Positions 36,090 to 49,469 of a stretch of 64,000 bases of DNA are shown here, one piece after another; positions within the stretch are counted from its first letter, which is position 1, and every line of letters begins with the position of its first letter. The DNA comes from Gibbula magus (taxonomy: Eukaryota; Mollusca; Gastropoda; Trochida; Trochidae): positions 84,342,134 to 84,406,133 of the forward strand of contig OW388293.1 in NCBI GenBank assembly GCA_936450465.1, in the 5' to 3' direction. The notes beneath the pieces are model-generated. The model was not told the DNA's origin. It saw only the letters and a list, made by a program, of their open reading frames with translations, and did not search any database. Both the position numbers and the translations under genes were made by a program.

Positions 36090-39000
36090 AAGACTTCAAA
36101 TATAGCTTGACGGGAAAACTGTCGTATTTCATAATCGTTAGGTAAAATTGCTAAAATGTCCAATACCTGTTTATTTCGGTTAAGAATTTACACAAGATAA
36201 CAAATTTACACATTGGTGTTTTGACTTCATAAGTGCGTGCCTGCGTGGTTTTACTGTCAACATCTTCATTGTTATCATAATGTCATTTGAAAAAGTAATT
36301 AGTTTCTTTAAACCGGTAGTTTATATAATTTAAAATGTGTCTCCCCAAGAAAACAGGATGCTGATGCTGTGCTAACCACTTGCAACTCTCAACAAAGAGA
36401 TGTTCTGGAGATGTGTCAAATAAACTGGGTATATATAGACCGAGGTGGAAATGAGGTTTATGAAGGATTGTGATTTTTGCTATGGTTTCAAATGTTATTG
36501 AAGAGTGACAGTGACAATCACATGGAACTTTGGTGTAGTAAGGGTCTGTTGAAGTTGTTTGTTTCAATATTAACGGATTAAAGGAAATATTTAGAATTAT
36601 TAAGAGATCAAGAATGAAAGTTTGTATTCATTAAATTTAGATTTTGAATTATGTTGTACTATGCAAATTAACTTGCCAGTCGCTATATTTCACACCCTCT
36701 TTCAGTCATTTATCTTAATTCCCCGACGTAACTGAAACACGCACAAACAACATAAGCAAACAAGTGAGTGCAGTGACTGATTCCCCTGACCATTCCTTTG
36801 TGATCTCTTTAATTCAATCTGTGATCAAATGTCTTGGGAAAAATTCCATGAGATGATTCCATGTAGCTTATATATATTACTGTTTTTTCCTTATGCGTCT
36901 TCAGAATGAAAGTCCCTTTGAAACTAAGTATGGGGTGTACAAGTTATTTGCTGACGGAGACAAGGAATTGTAGATCTGGTGGTCCTGTGATTTACAATAA
37001 GGGCCAACGGGGCCGCACCCCCAAAAACATATATACATATATTCGTATTTTAAATAGATTTATACATGCTTCGATTCATTACATTTTACAGATCCTGTCT
37101 TAATTTTATTAAGGAATAATCCAGCTTTTGTGACTTAGTTTTCAATGTCGACTGTCAATCTTGAGTCGATTTGAAATAGATTTTACTTTGTATCAATTGC
37201 ATGATCAGCAATAACATAATACGATACTAGAATTAGTGTGTATTGGAATCGGAAGAGTGATTTGATAATTAAACTTTATGTGTCGTACAGTATAACAAGC
37301 TATCATTTGTGCATAGGATAATGTAAATATACCCTTTTCGGATGCAGTTTCACGAGCACATGACGTTCGTCTTCAACACAAAGGAAGATTATTTTCCAAC
37401 TGACCATTAATGAATAGAGATTGAATTCCCCAACCTTTCTGCACCAGATTTCGAAACTAGCATTGTTAAAAGCTTCACTGAAGGATTGTCGTATTTCATG
37501 ATCGTGATTCAAGAGTACTAGAATTGTCTTAATAAATACATACGAATGGACCGTTCAGGTCAATTATTTACACAAGGTTACCGATTTGATTTCGCCAGCT
37601 CGCTGCAACAAAGAATAATAGGTTCATGGAAGGACTGTCATGTTTCATACGAATGCTGACTAATATTGTTATGTAAAATAGTAAACGGTCAAGTTGCTTC
37701 TTTTATCATGAAAAATAATGATTATTTGTATGACTTCAAGTTTACATGATTATTTGATATATTTGAAAGATCTTACGAAGAAAATAATTGTGTTCCCCGA
37801 ATGAATGTTTTTATTTTGCTTCAAATTAAATTTATTGAAATGATTTCGTGATAATATCTAATCGAAACCAGTTTGAGATATCTGATACCTCCAACTCTCA
37901 AATGCCTTACTGTAGCCCCGATCAGATTTTAACCAGGCGGCAGCAGGTGAACAGTATATGTGAGGATTCAAATGTCATTGTAGTAACATAAATACACTAA
38001 TAGACATATCCATTGTATTTTATATCAGTCCGTAGACCGGGATATATAGAGGAGATCTGTCTTTTCTTGAATAATACCATGTTTATCTCATCGAGTGAGG
38101 TAGAAAGGTTATATCATGAGTGGAGCAGCCACGAGTGAAAATATACAACGTTTCTACCTTACGAGGTAGCTATTATTAGCTTCGTTAAACTTTTTATATG
38201 TTTAATCAAGATTGACAATCGTCATTAGACGATTTCAGTAATGTTACCTTTGTGTGAACATAATCTGTAATATTATGCTTGGCACGAAACAGAAACTAAT
38301 TGATCCACCATGACCCATATTGGAGTACATCACGTAAACATCTTTGAGTTCAATAATTCGTTTCAGTGTAGATGATCGTGCTCTCACACATTGTGTAGAA
38401 GCTGTTGAAATCAGATTGAATCCCGGAGGGATAAACATAGCTATTAAAGTAAGTGTTGTATCCCTAGTATGGATATAACCAATTTTAAGACATGATCCAA
38501 ACCATATAAAAAACGCCATCTCAAGTTGATATATCTGATTTATTTCAGGAAATGTAAGTTGATGAACAAAAAGAAAATAATGATATACATTTTACGCCTA
38601 AAACCTACTGCAAGCACTGCTCTATCGCCGTACATTATTCCCCTGGAGGAATTGTACTTTTGGTGCCACCATTTAGCCCTCTGCGCGACCATATCCGTAC
38701 TGCCTTATTCTGGTACAATTTGAACCGCTGGCTGGACTAAGTGCAATGTAGATGAACTGCCTTGACGTTTATGAAACGATTACTTCAAAAATTTAACTTT
38801 TAAACTTTTAAATAAAATGTTGACAATAAACTTTAATGAGTAAACTACTTATTTCAATAACAAATATATGCTTATAGGAACAGTTTACTTTGATGTAAGA
38901 TATGTTTTTTTAGGAAAATTTTAATTTCAATTAGAAGAAAAAACTTCATTTTCATCCCATGGTCATCATTTTTAGCATGCCATATCAAAGGTGATTTGAG

Positions 39001-42000
39001 CAGTCTAAAATATGTATGATATATTTCCTGAAATGTGGACAGGGTTTCGTTTTGTTCCGCGTGGTTTGATCCACATGTCATGAAACTAGGTCCGAACATT
39101 CCTTTCCAAAGCACTAGGATTGGGAGATAACCTGGACCTGTATTCTCTTTAAATGAGTAAAATGCTCTCAAGGAGGTATCTATTAAAATCTGCAATTTAG
39201 TGTGTATATCAGTATACCTTTAAGCTACTACTTTATCAGACTGTTAAAGAACATAGCTTCAGATTACCAACAAGTTTTACCATTTTCTATTGAAATTTAG
39301 TAGAATCAATACAATTCATAGAGTTTATTTACATAATTGGATGTATCATATGGCATGATGGGGATGAGGCTTCAAGGACACAAAGACTTAAAATGTGGTC
39401 CATAACTTTTTAAAGCGTTGGCACCAGTTGTCTTTGGAAACATGAATAAACTGTGTTATAGCTTCTACCAGACCGTATCATTAAGCCTTTGGACAATTTG
39501 TGGGATGATCGATGTGTCTAGGTTCTATATCAATTTCAAGTCAACTGTCAATGCTTCTGGTACAATGATTAATATATCCACAGATTATACATAAACTCTC
39601 GCCACAATACATGATAAATCCATGTTACATGGCTCGAGGTTATCAACCGTCTGCAGAATAGCAACAGCAACACTTCTTCAAGTGTAGTTTCGGTCACAGA
39701 GATCACAGAGGTCATGACCTAGAAACCTAGTTTTATCGAAAAGCCCAGGAAACTGAAATGTTATTTCAATTGTTGACACCTTGCTGAATGGAGATTCTAT
39801 CTAAATCGTAGACCCTATGACCCCTAATTATGACCTGATAGCTATTTCCAACTTCCTGTTGCTAGTTTGTATGTATATTATAAATAAAACATAAATTGTA
39901 TTCAACAGTCGTTATTACTTACAGAAATTAGTCAATAGTTTCTTCTAGATTTAATCCCTTTCTTCGTTCAGTCATTGAACATCTCTTCTGTCTATAATAC
40001 CTGGTTTATTGTATTGTTAAACCTGTCTATTGGACCCTGAACAGATAGTGCTTGAGATTGTAGACATAAAACAATCTTTTTGAGTTTACTTGTAAGATAC
40101 GTCAGGCTAGTTTAGAATTGAGACTCGTGAAGTGTAATTACACAATTTGTATGAAGTGTTTGACCGTTTTCAAAGCCGATGAATCATCATATAAATCGCA
40201 ATAAACAGGCATGGCAATCCAAGGATACAGGAAAACAAAAATCTATTGGCAGTCAACAGCGTTATTGCATTCATTGATTGCCCATAGATCTTGACTTCCT
40301 TCTTCCCTACAACCTCTACAATGCCGAAGTATTTTAGGGATACTTCAGGGATACGCAATATGTCAACCAGGTGTGAAACTAAGATGTCGCAGTGTGGACA
40401 TTCTATTTCTCACGTAAAGAGGCAAGGCTTTCACATATCTATAATATCAATTGTTCCTATTTGACATTTCCAAACAATTTGTAAATAGCGAACTTCTTCC
40501 GTTTTATCTATTTACCTAAAAGTTTCAAGATTTATTAATTTATTGTCATACCATGTGTTTCTTTGCTAAGATATCAACATACTTTTCTACGCAATAATAG
40601 ATAAAATGACTACTCTAATGATTAATGTTTTCCTATATAGAGTTTCCAAAGTGTTGTTGTCAAAAAGTCACACTTACAACTTGAATTAAACTGCAATGTT
40701 ACTGGAATGTCACATTATTCCTTTGCACTTACCATTAACGTTTTTGTTCATGAACACGTTGATCACGAATGGATTAATAGAAAACAGCGAATAAAGTAAC
40801 CTTATTGCTGTCAGACTACCTGTCCTAAAGGTCTGATTGTATCAAACTATTTGCATTAGCTGCAAACCTGCATTACTTCCCACAGTTTCTGTCTTCAATA
40901 CAGGTTGTAGAATACAAGATACCAGGTATTCGAGACAGGAGAGAGTGTTCAATGACTGGATGCCGAAGAAAAGGTATCACGTAGATCACGTAGTAGCTAT
41001 TGACCCATTTTAGTGATCTGTTGTTGGGAAAGTTATTTGAAAGATCTTCGTAAGTATAATCAACCAATTACTTTCTTGAAAATCAATTGCTTTACATATA
41101 TAAATATTGATTCAACATTCTTCAGATCTGATTACCGATCTGTTGTTAATAATTGCTTCCAGGGTACAATATATATTTACCTACTTCTCTTGAAATTAAA
41201 GGCAATCAATAATTTTGAGAGACGTTCTTTTAGATAAATGATTTACTGTTCCTTATGAGAATTGGGTACACCAAGACATAAATTTGGTACATCGCTTTTT
41301 GAAAGTTTGGCACAAATTTGATTTGGAATAAGCTAGTCATCAGTAAGAGTTTGTGGCGTTTCTGGGATCAAAGGTAATCCACGTGTCTGGGGTCTGTATC
41401 AATTTCAAGTTAGCTTCAACGCCTCCGGTAAAGTGAAATAGTTCTCTTGAAATGAATAGATACCGGAGTTATTATTCCTAAGCCAAGTGAAGATTATGTG
41501 TAATCAACCGATCTTTTTGAGAATAGCAACAGAGACACTTCGTCCTAAGAGGACTTTCACTCTCATTATAGAAATATGTTTGCCACTTGTAAGCCTCCCG
41601 AAATCTTCCCATCATAGCATCCAACATACCATCTATCATCTAAATAATAAGGCTCAAATGGTGCATCACAATTGGAATAGTATCAGAAACCTGGCCATTC
41701 CTTTGGCGTTGCATATGACAACATATTTTCTTAATTTTGTATTTGAACTTTGGAAAGTGTTCTGTAAGATGGTAAATAGTTTTGCCTATATACTACATCG
41801 ATAAATGAAGAAATGTTGCCTCATTTAATTTAATATAATATTTTTCAGTTATATGTTTTATGTTATGTACATCGCCGATTTCTTCACAGTTTCATGTTCA
41901 TGTCCAGTAAAGACACAAAGACACATGCTATAACCATTCATATAGGCAGACACTTTGATTTCATTTTCATGTTTTAGGAAATAAGATACGTTTTGGTTTC

Positions 42001-42420
42001 AATATTAAAACAAGTGAATACTCCTTTCAATGACAGATAACTGTGATGAAAGCTATTCCTGACTGTATAACTGAATTAATTCAGTTGTGATCATCTGAAT
42101 GCTGGTAGTCTTATTCTTAATCTTGATAATATTCCAGCATAATGTTGCTTTTTAAGTATATCAAGTGACGAATGGTTTGAGTGACAACCAAACAGACTGA
42201 TCTCCTTTGTCCTTTAACATTTTTTTGACTAGCCAAGAGTAGTAACCTGTCCAAGGGTTAGCGTACAATATGTGTAAGAGTTACGATAGTTCATACAATA
42301 AATATGAGTAAATTGGATTATTAGATGTCTTTGCACGCCACGTCACGTGCTCCCGACCGCAGGTGCGTAACTGTAGAACGGACCCGATTCTGTTCTAGGT
42401 AGAAACAGTTGAACCTTTTG
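36090..42420 (+). repeat. B units, plus copy 4 with a preceding head fragment
   Basis: 36090-36240 is a head fragment (GGGAAAACTGTCGTATTTCA). 36900-42420 is a long copy. Landmarks: TGACCATTAATGAATAGAGA (37402), GCACCAGATTTCGAAACTAG (37441), TCAAATGCCTTACTGTAGCC (about 37898), CATAATCTGTAATATTATGC (38260), GTTTCGTTTTGTTCC (39043), GGTTCTATATCAATTTCAAG (39521). A second middle-to-tail stretch follows at 41330-42300 (GGGGTCTGTATCAATTTCAA at 41389, GACTAGCCAAGAG at about 42227). Because the middle block occurs at both 39450 and 41380, this region holds parts of two units. At 42340-42420 the next head-like piece starts, just before the orientation switch. Confidence 0.65.
38071..38177. repeat. Hairpin H3
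   Basis: AATAATACC...CGAGTGAGGTAGAAAGGTTA is the imperfect complement of AACGTTTCTACCTTACGAGG...TATTATT. The centre is GAGTGGAGCAGCCACGAGTG. Arms are about 45 bases with mismatches. Confidence 0.6.
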
Positions 42421-42880
42421 AAAACATGATAGTAAAACCTTGCAAACACACTATTTATACATTGTGTTGTCTTAATTATTTTCGAAAGGAACATTCATAT
42501 GAAAATAGCAAAGTATAGTAATTTTGCATATCGATTATGAAATAAAACATTTTCTTCCTTTTAACCAAGTTATTTACAATCCTTATTTAAAAATCCAGTG
42601 TGAAAAGTTGCCTTTAGTGGCCAATCGCAACAGCATCTTTCTCAGTGTTGAAAGGAAAAACACGTTTGAAAAGGAAATGTCTGAATATCATAAATCTACA
42701 CATGTGCAATAACACTACTGCACTATGCCATAAACACGGTAAGCGTAATTAAAACACATGTCTCTTCCACCTGTCCAAATCGGTCCAATAGTGTCTGATT
42801 GAAGCTATAACGCTATGAAGCTAAGACATCGTGTCTTTGAATCCACATCCCTTCCATTATGCCACATGATCCGTTCACTT
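42421..42880. other. Orientation-switch interval of the inverted duplication
   Basis: Plus-strand B-unit homology ends near 42420 and minus-strand B-unit homology begins near 42880. The interval contains no feature I recognise. It is the best placement by eye of the junction between the two halves. Confidence 0.5.
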
Positions 42881-43054
42881 ATGGCAAGAAAAGTCTATCA
42901 ATAGTATTGATTGAATTAATTTTTAAACGAAAATGGTAAAACTGTTTCGTACTAAAGGCAATCGTGCATAAACAAAAGACACATAATTCAATCCTGATAA
43001 CACTGACTGCAGGTTTGGTGTGGGATAGTACATGTAGTAGCTAGAGGGTATTCT

Positions 43055-43476
43055 GATTTATCATTTAAAACTGGGTTCCACAGGAGATATCGACTTTATG
43101 AGATCAAGTGATATTTTAGGAGATATCGTTTTGATTTTAAACAATGCCCTGTTGGCGTCAGCTACCTAACATCACAATGAGTTTGCATCATTAAGAAATG
43201 ACATCACAATGTTGTGTCGTCATAATCATTATGACGTCATAATGCTATGACATCACAGCACTGGTGGCCAAAATGCATTTTTGTGTTCAGATATGTTCAT
43301 GTTTCATTAAAAACTATCGAAGAATGATTTTGGATGATAAATAGAATCTCACCCTCGTGTCTTCTGATATGAAATATATCATCACTCGTTGATAAAAGTT
43401 AAAATTAGAAAATTCGAACTATTATCAACTCGTGTTGATATAATTGTATATCAGAAGACACTTTGGTGAGAATCTC
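43055..43476 (-). mobile_element. Hairpin element, minus copy (H4)
   Basis: An inverted copy of 57019-57460. One end is a hairpin: AGAATCTCACCCTCGTGTCT (43342) pairs with AGAAGACACTTTGGTGAGAA (about 43453-43472). The rest contains CAGGAGATATCGACTTTATG, CCTGTTGGCGTCAGCTACCT and TGACGTCA (43232-43239). It splits B unit E: the flanks, GTGTATAT on one side and CAGAATACCCTC on the other, adjoin directly in the plus copy at about 39200. That gives an empty site and shows insertion. Confidence 0.8.
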
Positions 43477-44888
43477 TATATACACACTTAATTCTAGAGT
43501 ATGAATAGATGCCCCACTTAGCTTCAATTTGCTCACCTAAAGGAATAAAGGTCCAGATGACCTCCTGATCCTAGAGCTTGAGGATGGAAGGATCTGACCG
43601 TGTTACGTGACAACAAAACGAAACCCTGTCGACATTTCAGGAAATATTATATTATATATATTCAACGGTCAAATATTAATCGTGACATTATTTATGTTTA
43701 ACTATGTCATCTACATCTTAGCTCAGACATACATGTCATATACATTGCTGCTGAATGACCAACAATTTCTACCAATGTTCTATGTTGGGATTTCAACCTT
43801 AATATGATGTTTACAAAATGATGAAAAACATATATATTTTCAATTTTCAACTATTTCTTATTTTCATATCTTTTATGAATGTGAATTCTTCCTATCAAAA
43901 AAGTTTTCTTATCAAATCAGTGTGTTTCTTATGAATTTTGTTTTATCGCCATTTGAATTTTTTGAATTTTATCAAAGTAATTGTTTTCATCAAAGTATTT
44001 TTTCTATAGACCTCAATTTTCTGAAATTATCTTTCAATTTCAGATACAAATTTATTCATTATAGGGAAAGCCATGCAATCTCAATATGTATCCTAGGTCA
44101 CGTTTGATCACTAAGTACTTCTCAACCTTATGTTCACAGCTTCTACACAAAGTTTGAGTGCATAATCTTTCAGACTGAAACTATTCATTAAACTAAAAGA
44201 TGTTTACATTATGTACTCCCTCAATGGTTATTGTGGATCAATAGTTTCTGTTTCAATAGTGCCCAGCACAACATTACAGACTATGTTTATACAAAGGTTC
44301 AAATACTGTTATTGTCTAATATCGACTGTCAATCTTGATTAAACACATATTGTTGTTTCAAGAAACTGATGTCAGAAACGGATAACAAATCCAACTGCCT
44401 GACTAAGCCAAACAAATCAGAATACCTCGTACTTATGTATATGAACAAACATGTTTTTTTCTTTTTCCACAACCTATTTTCAAACAAAAGTAATGAAAGC
44501 ATTCCTTACAAAGAATATCCCCAAGATACCTATTATACCATACAAATCCGTCCTGCTAACCGATATACAGTAACTATTAACAAGTCTATCAGTGACTTTA
44601 TGAAAGTGCAATCACCACTTCATCTAGACAGAGACAGTGTTCACCTGCTTGTTTCCAGCCCAGATTCTGATCCGGACTACAGTTATGCAGTTGATCGAGA
44701 GTGGGAGTAATCAGATATCCCGATGTGGTTAAGGTGATATCAATATATATATCGTTCAGTAAATTTGATTTGAAACAAATAAAAAAAATCATTCCGGGAA
44801 GAATATCTGTTTCATAGATCTTCCAAATTTAGTAATCTTGTAAACATGAATTCATCCCAAGGGTCATTCAAATTTATGGAGGAACATG

Positions 44889-46470
44889 CCATGTGACCAG
44901 TTGCCATTTGACCAGTTGCCATGTGAACAGTTGCCATGTGAACAGTTGCCATTTGACCAGTTGCCATGTGACCAGTTGCCATTTGACCAGTTGCCATTTG
45001 ACCAGTTGCCATTTGACCAGTTGCCAGTTGACCAGTTGCCATTTGACCAGTTGTCATGTGACCAGTTGCCATGTGACAAGTTGTCATTTGACAAGTTGTC
45101 ATGTGACCAGTTGCCATTTGACCAGTTGCCATTTGACCAGTTGCCATGTGACCAGTTGCCATTTGACCAGTTGCCATTTGACCAGTTGCCATGTGACCAG
45201 TTGCCATTTGACCAGTTGCCGTGTGACCAGTTGCCATTTGACCAGTTGCCATTTGACCAGTTGCCATGTGACCAGTTTGCATGTGACCAGTTGCCATTTG
45301 ACCAGTTGCCATGTGACCAGTTGCCATTTGACCAGTTACCATTTGACCAGTTGTCATGTGAACAGTTGCCATGTGAACAGTTGCCATTTGACCAGTTGCC
45401 ATTTGACCAGTTGCTATTTGACCAGTTGTCATGTGACCAGTTGCCATTTGACCAGTTGCCATTTGACCAGTTGCCATTTAACCAGTTGCCATTTGACCAG
45501 TTGTCATGTGACCAGTTGTCATGTGACCAGTTGTCATTTGACCAGTTGCCATGTGAACAGTTGCCATTTGACCAGTTGCCATTTGACCAGTTGCCATTTG
45601 ACCAGTTGCCATTTGACCAGTTGCCATGTAAACAGTTTCCATGTGAACAGTTGCCATGTGAACAATTGCCATTTGACCAGTTGCCATTTGACCAGTTGCC
45701 ATTTGACCAGTTGCCATTTGACCAGTTGTCATGTGACCAGTTGTCACTTGACCAGTTGCCATGTGAACAGTTATCATTTGACCAGTTGCCATGTGAACAG
45801 TTGCCATTTGACCAGCTGCCATGTGACCAGTTGTCATGTGACCAGTTGCCATTTGACCAGTTGTCATTTGACCAGTTGCCATGTGAACAGTTGCCATTTG
45901 ACCAGTTGCCATTTGACCAGTTGCCATTTGACTAGTTGCCATTTGACCAGTTGCCATTTGACCAGTTGCCATGTGACCAGTTGCCATGTGACCAGTTGCC
46001 ATTTGACCAGTTGCCATTTGACCAGTTGCCATTTGACCAGTTGCCATGTGACCAGTTGCCATTTGACCAGTTGCCATGTGACCAGTTGCCATTTGATCAG
46101 TTGCCATTTGACCAGTTGCCATTTGACCAGTTGGCATTTGACCAGTTGCCATATGACCAGTTGCCATTTGACCAGTTGGCATGTGACCAGTTGCCATTTG
46201 ACCAGTTGCCATTTGACCAGTTATCATTTGACCAGTTGCCATTTGACCAGTTGTCATGTGACCAGTTGTCATTTGACCAGTTGCCATGTGAACAGTTGCC
46301 ATTTGACCAGTTGCCATGTGACCAGTTGTCATTTGACCAGTTGCCATGTGAACAGTTGCCATTTGACCAGTTGCCATTTGACCAGTTGCCATTTGACCAG
46401 TTGTCATTTGAACAGTTACCATTTGACCAGTTGCCATGTGACCAGTTGCCATTTGACCAGTTGCCATTTG
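44889..46470. repeat. 15-bp minisatellite, 105 full units
   Basis: The unit is CCATTTGACCAGTTG. From 44889 to 46463 there are exactly 105 units of 15 bp with no insertion or deletion, followed by a partial unit. Differences are substitutions at a few positions: TTTGACC, TGTGACC and TGTGAAC are the main types, and GCC alternates with GTC. Because 15 is divisible by three, four of the six frames are open for hundreds of codons, giving pentapeptides PFDQL, TSCHL, MATGQ and NGNWS. Each of two frames is broken only once (TAG at 45932-45934 on plus; TAA on minus at 45480-45478). The sister B unit F has a single unit at 48667-48681. No sign of expression was seen. Confidence 0.97.
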
Positions 46471-47200
46471 GCATATCAATATTAAAATACGACAGTTTGT
46501 CAATGAAACTATTCACAATGCTAAATTGAAAACCTGGTGCAACGGAGTGGCTCAATCATATTGGTTAGCTCGTGTAAATACTTCACCTAAAAGGAGCAAG
46601 CATATGTATTTCTCAATAAACGTTTAGGAATTATGAATAACGATCATGAAACACCACAGTTATATGAAGCTGTTAACAATGGTTATTTCAACATCTGCTG
46701 CAGAAAGGTGGCAGAAATCCAATTCATATTCATTTTCCCAAATTAAACTTCAATAATACCAACTTAAAGTAATTGTTCTAATACGTTAGTTTACGACTAA
46801 GTAAGTGATGAATTAAGTAAGATCCCTCCAGGACCATCAAAACAATTGCTATATAGCAGTCCATTTAGTTCACCCTCATCGCTCTCTGAAATAATATGGT
46901 GTAGTTTGCTTCCTTGACGTGACGTATAAAGACGTTAACAGACAATTTCATGATGCAATAATTTACACACCAATGTGTTTTATGAGGGATTTCAGCTCTT
47001 AAAACGTTCTTACGCAAACTTATCAACAGTGTTTTCAATCCACGATTAAGGAGACAATGTTGTTTATTTTTTGTCTCGAGTCTTTTATAAATCACGTGAT
47101 GTTCGTGAAAACAATAGTGTGTAAACATGGTATAGTATCCTTCTTACAAATACGAATAAAAGGTTTTACAATATTGTCACTAAATAAAGTTAAACATAGC

Positions 47201-47485
47201 TGCCGTCATAGACATAGTGATCTGTTATAACAAGTGTAGGAATATTGACTTTTATCAACATACAGATGAAGTTGTTTCTTAACACAACAAAAACTGTCAA
47301 CAAGAAAACACCAAAACGGAACACCCTGCAATAAATAGTGATCAAAGATTCTACTTTGGGACTAATTCATCTAAAACATTAATCTTCTGTCAGAAGCAAA
47401 TCCGAGAAGCACCCACCCAAACCCAAAGAGCACCCACCCAACCATCGATTCACTCCTGTCAGACTTTGGTCGAGGCGTCCTTACC
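47201..47485. other. Interval between minus B units
   Basis: No B-unit match found. It contains the short repeat GCACCCACCCAAACC and GCACCCACCCAACC (about 47410-47445). A deletion in copy F probably lies here. Confidence 0.45.
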
Positions 47486-49450
47486 AATCAACAGATTTCA
47501 GGAAATAGTATATTATATGTATTCAACGATCAAATATTAATCGTGAAAGTATGTTTCACTATGTCATCTACGTCTTAGCTTAGTCATACATGTCATATAC
47601 ATTGCTGCTGAATGACCAACAATTTATACCAATGTTCTATTTTGGGATTTCAACCTTAATATGATATGTTTACCAAATGATGAGAAACATATATATTTTC
47701 AATTTTCAACTATTTCTTTTTTAAGTGTGTTTTTTTCTTTTTTATCAAAGTCATATCTTTAATCAATGTGAATTCTTCTTACCAAAATATTGTTATTATC
47801 AAATCAGTGTGTTTCTTATGAAGTTTTTTTTATCGACATTTTAAATTTTAAAATGTTATCTAAGTAATGTATTTCATCAAAGTAGTTTTGTCTATGGACC
47901 TGAATTTTCTGAAATTATCTTTCAATTTCAGATATAAATTTGTTCATTATAGGGAAAGCCATGCGAGCTTATTATATATCCTAGGTCACTTTCGATCACT
48001 AAGTACTTCTCAACCTTATTTTCACAGCTTCTACCCAAAGTTTGAGAGCACAATCTTTCAGACTGAAACTATTCATTAAACTAAAATATGTTTACATTAT
48101 ATACTCCCTTAATGGTTATTGTGGATCAATTAGTTTCTGTTTCAATAGTGCCCAGCAAAATATTACAGACTATGTTTATACAAAGGTTCAAATACTGTTA
48201 TTGTCTAATATTGTCTGTCAATCTTGATTAAACATATATTGGTGTTTCAAGAAACTGATGTCAGAAACGGATAACAAGTCCAACTGCCTGACTTAGCCAA
48301 ACAAATCAGAAAAACTCGTACTTATCTATATGAACTAACATGTTTTTTTTTTCTTTTTCCACAACCTTTTTTCAAACAAAAGTAATATAACCATTCCTTA
48401 CAACGAATATCCCCAAGATACTTATTATACCATACACAAGCGACAAGCGGATTCCACCACTTTTTGTCCTGTGATGAGAGTGGGAGTAATCGGATATTCC
48501 ATTGTGTTTAAGATGATATTAATTTATATCGTTCAGTAAATTTGATTTGAAACAAATACAAAAAATCTTTCCGGGAAAAATATCTGTTTGATAGATCTTC
48601 CAAATTTAGTAATCTTGTAAACATGAATTCATCCCAAGGATCATTCAAATTTATGGAGGAACATGCCATGTGACCAGTTGCAATTTGGCATAACAATATT
48701 AAATACGACAGTTTCTCCGTGAAACTATTCACAACTCTTAATTGAAAATCAAGTGCAACGAGGTGGCGGAATCAAATTGATAAGCTCGTGTAAAGAGTTT
48801 ACCTGAAAGGAGCATGCATGTGTATGTATCTAGAAACGTTTAGGAATTGTGAATAACGATCATGAAACACAACAGTTATATGAAGCTGTTAACATTGCTA
48901 AATTCAAAATCTGCTGCAGAAAGGTGGCAGAAATCCAATTCATATTCATTTTCCCAAATTGAACTTCAATAATACCAACTCAAAGTAATGATTCTAATAC
49001 GTTAGTTTACGACGAAGTAAGTGATTAATTTAGATAAATTTTATAATTAAGATCCCTGCTTGACCATCAAAACAATTGCTATTTAGCAGTTCATGTAGTT
49101 CACCCTCATCACTCTTTGAAATAATATGGTGTATTTTGCTTCCTTGACGTGACGTATAAAGATGTTACCAGACAATTTCATGATGCAATAATTTACACAC
49201 CAATGTGTTTTATGAGGGATTTCAGCTCTTAAAACTTACTTACGCACACTGCTTGAGAGATAAATGTTCTTGGCTTATAAACAGTGTTTTTAATCCACGA
49301 TTAAGGAGACCATTTTGTTTATTTTTTGTCTCGAGTCTTTAATTAATCACGTGATGTTCGTGAGAGCAATAGTGTGTAATCATGGTATAGTATCGTTCTT
49401 ACAAATACGAATAACAGGTTTTAGATTATTGTCATTAAATAAATCAATAA
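47486..49450 (-). repeat. B unit, minus copy F
   Basis: Minus-strand order: CACGTGATTAAT (about 49349), GCAAAATACACC (about 49140), TTTCTGCCACCTTTCTGCAG (about 48930), one 15-bp unit at about 48667-48681, TTTTGCTGGGCAC (about 48153), and GTTGGTCATTCAGCAGC (about 47610). It breaks off after the TATTTCCTGAAATCTGTTGA block at about 47490. It is collinear with copy E, with scattered substitutions. Confidence 0.8.
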
Positions 49451-49469
49451 AAACTATAATAAATACAAC

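Larger units (their letters stand above)
42880..47200 (-). repeat. B unit, minus copy E
   Basis: Reading the minus strand from 47200 downwards gives the usual order of tail, head and middle. CACGTGAT is at about 47092, GCAAACTACACC at 46910, TTTCTGCCACCTTTCTGCAG at about 46700-46720, CACCAGGTTTTCAATTTAGC at about 46530, the 15-bp array at 44889-46470, TTGTGCTGGGCAC at about 44262, and GTTTCGTTTTGTTGTCACG at about 43610. After a hairpin element (43055-43476) it continues ACCCTCTAGCTACTACATGT (about 43030) to about 42880. Identity to copy F is visibly high (long runs with only scattered differences), higher than to the plus copies. Confidence 0.8.

Noticed and set aside
44889..46470. CRISPR-like regular array.
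   Set aside because: Units are contiguous 15-mers with no spacers, and the DNA is eukaryotic.
44886..46529. Very long open frames (up to 530 codons) on both strands across the 15-bp array.
   Set aside because: A stop-free unit whose length is divisible by three opens several frames at once. There is no unique-sequence exon, signal peptide or domain attached. Two of the frames contain stops. The sister copy has a single unit.
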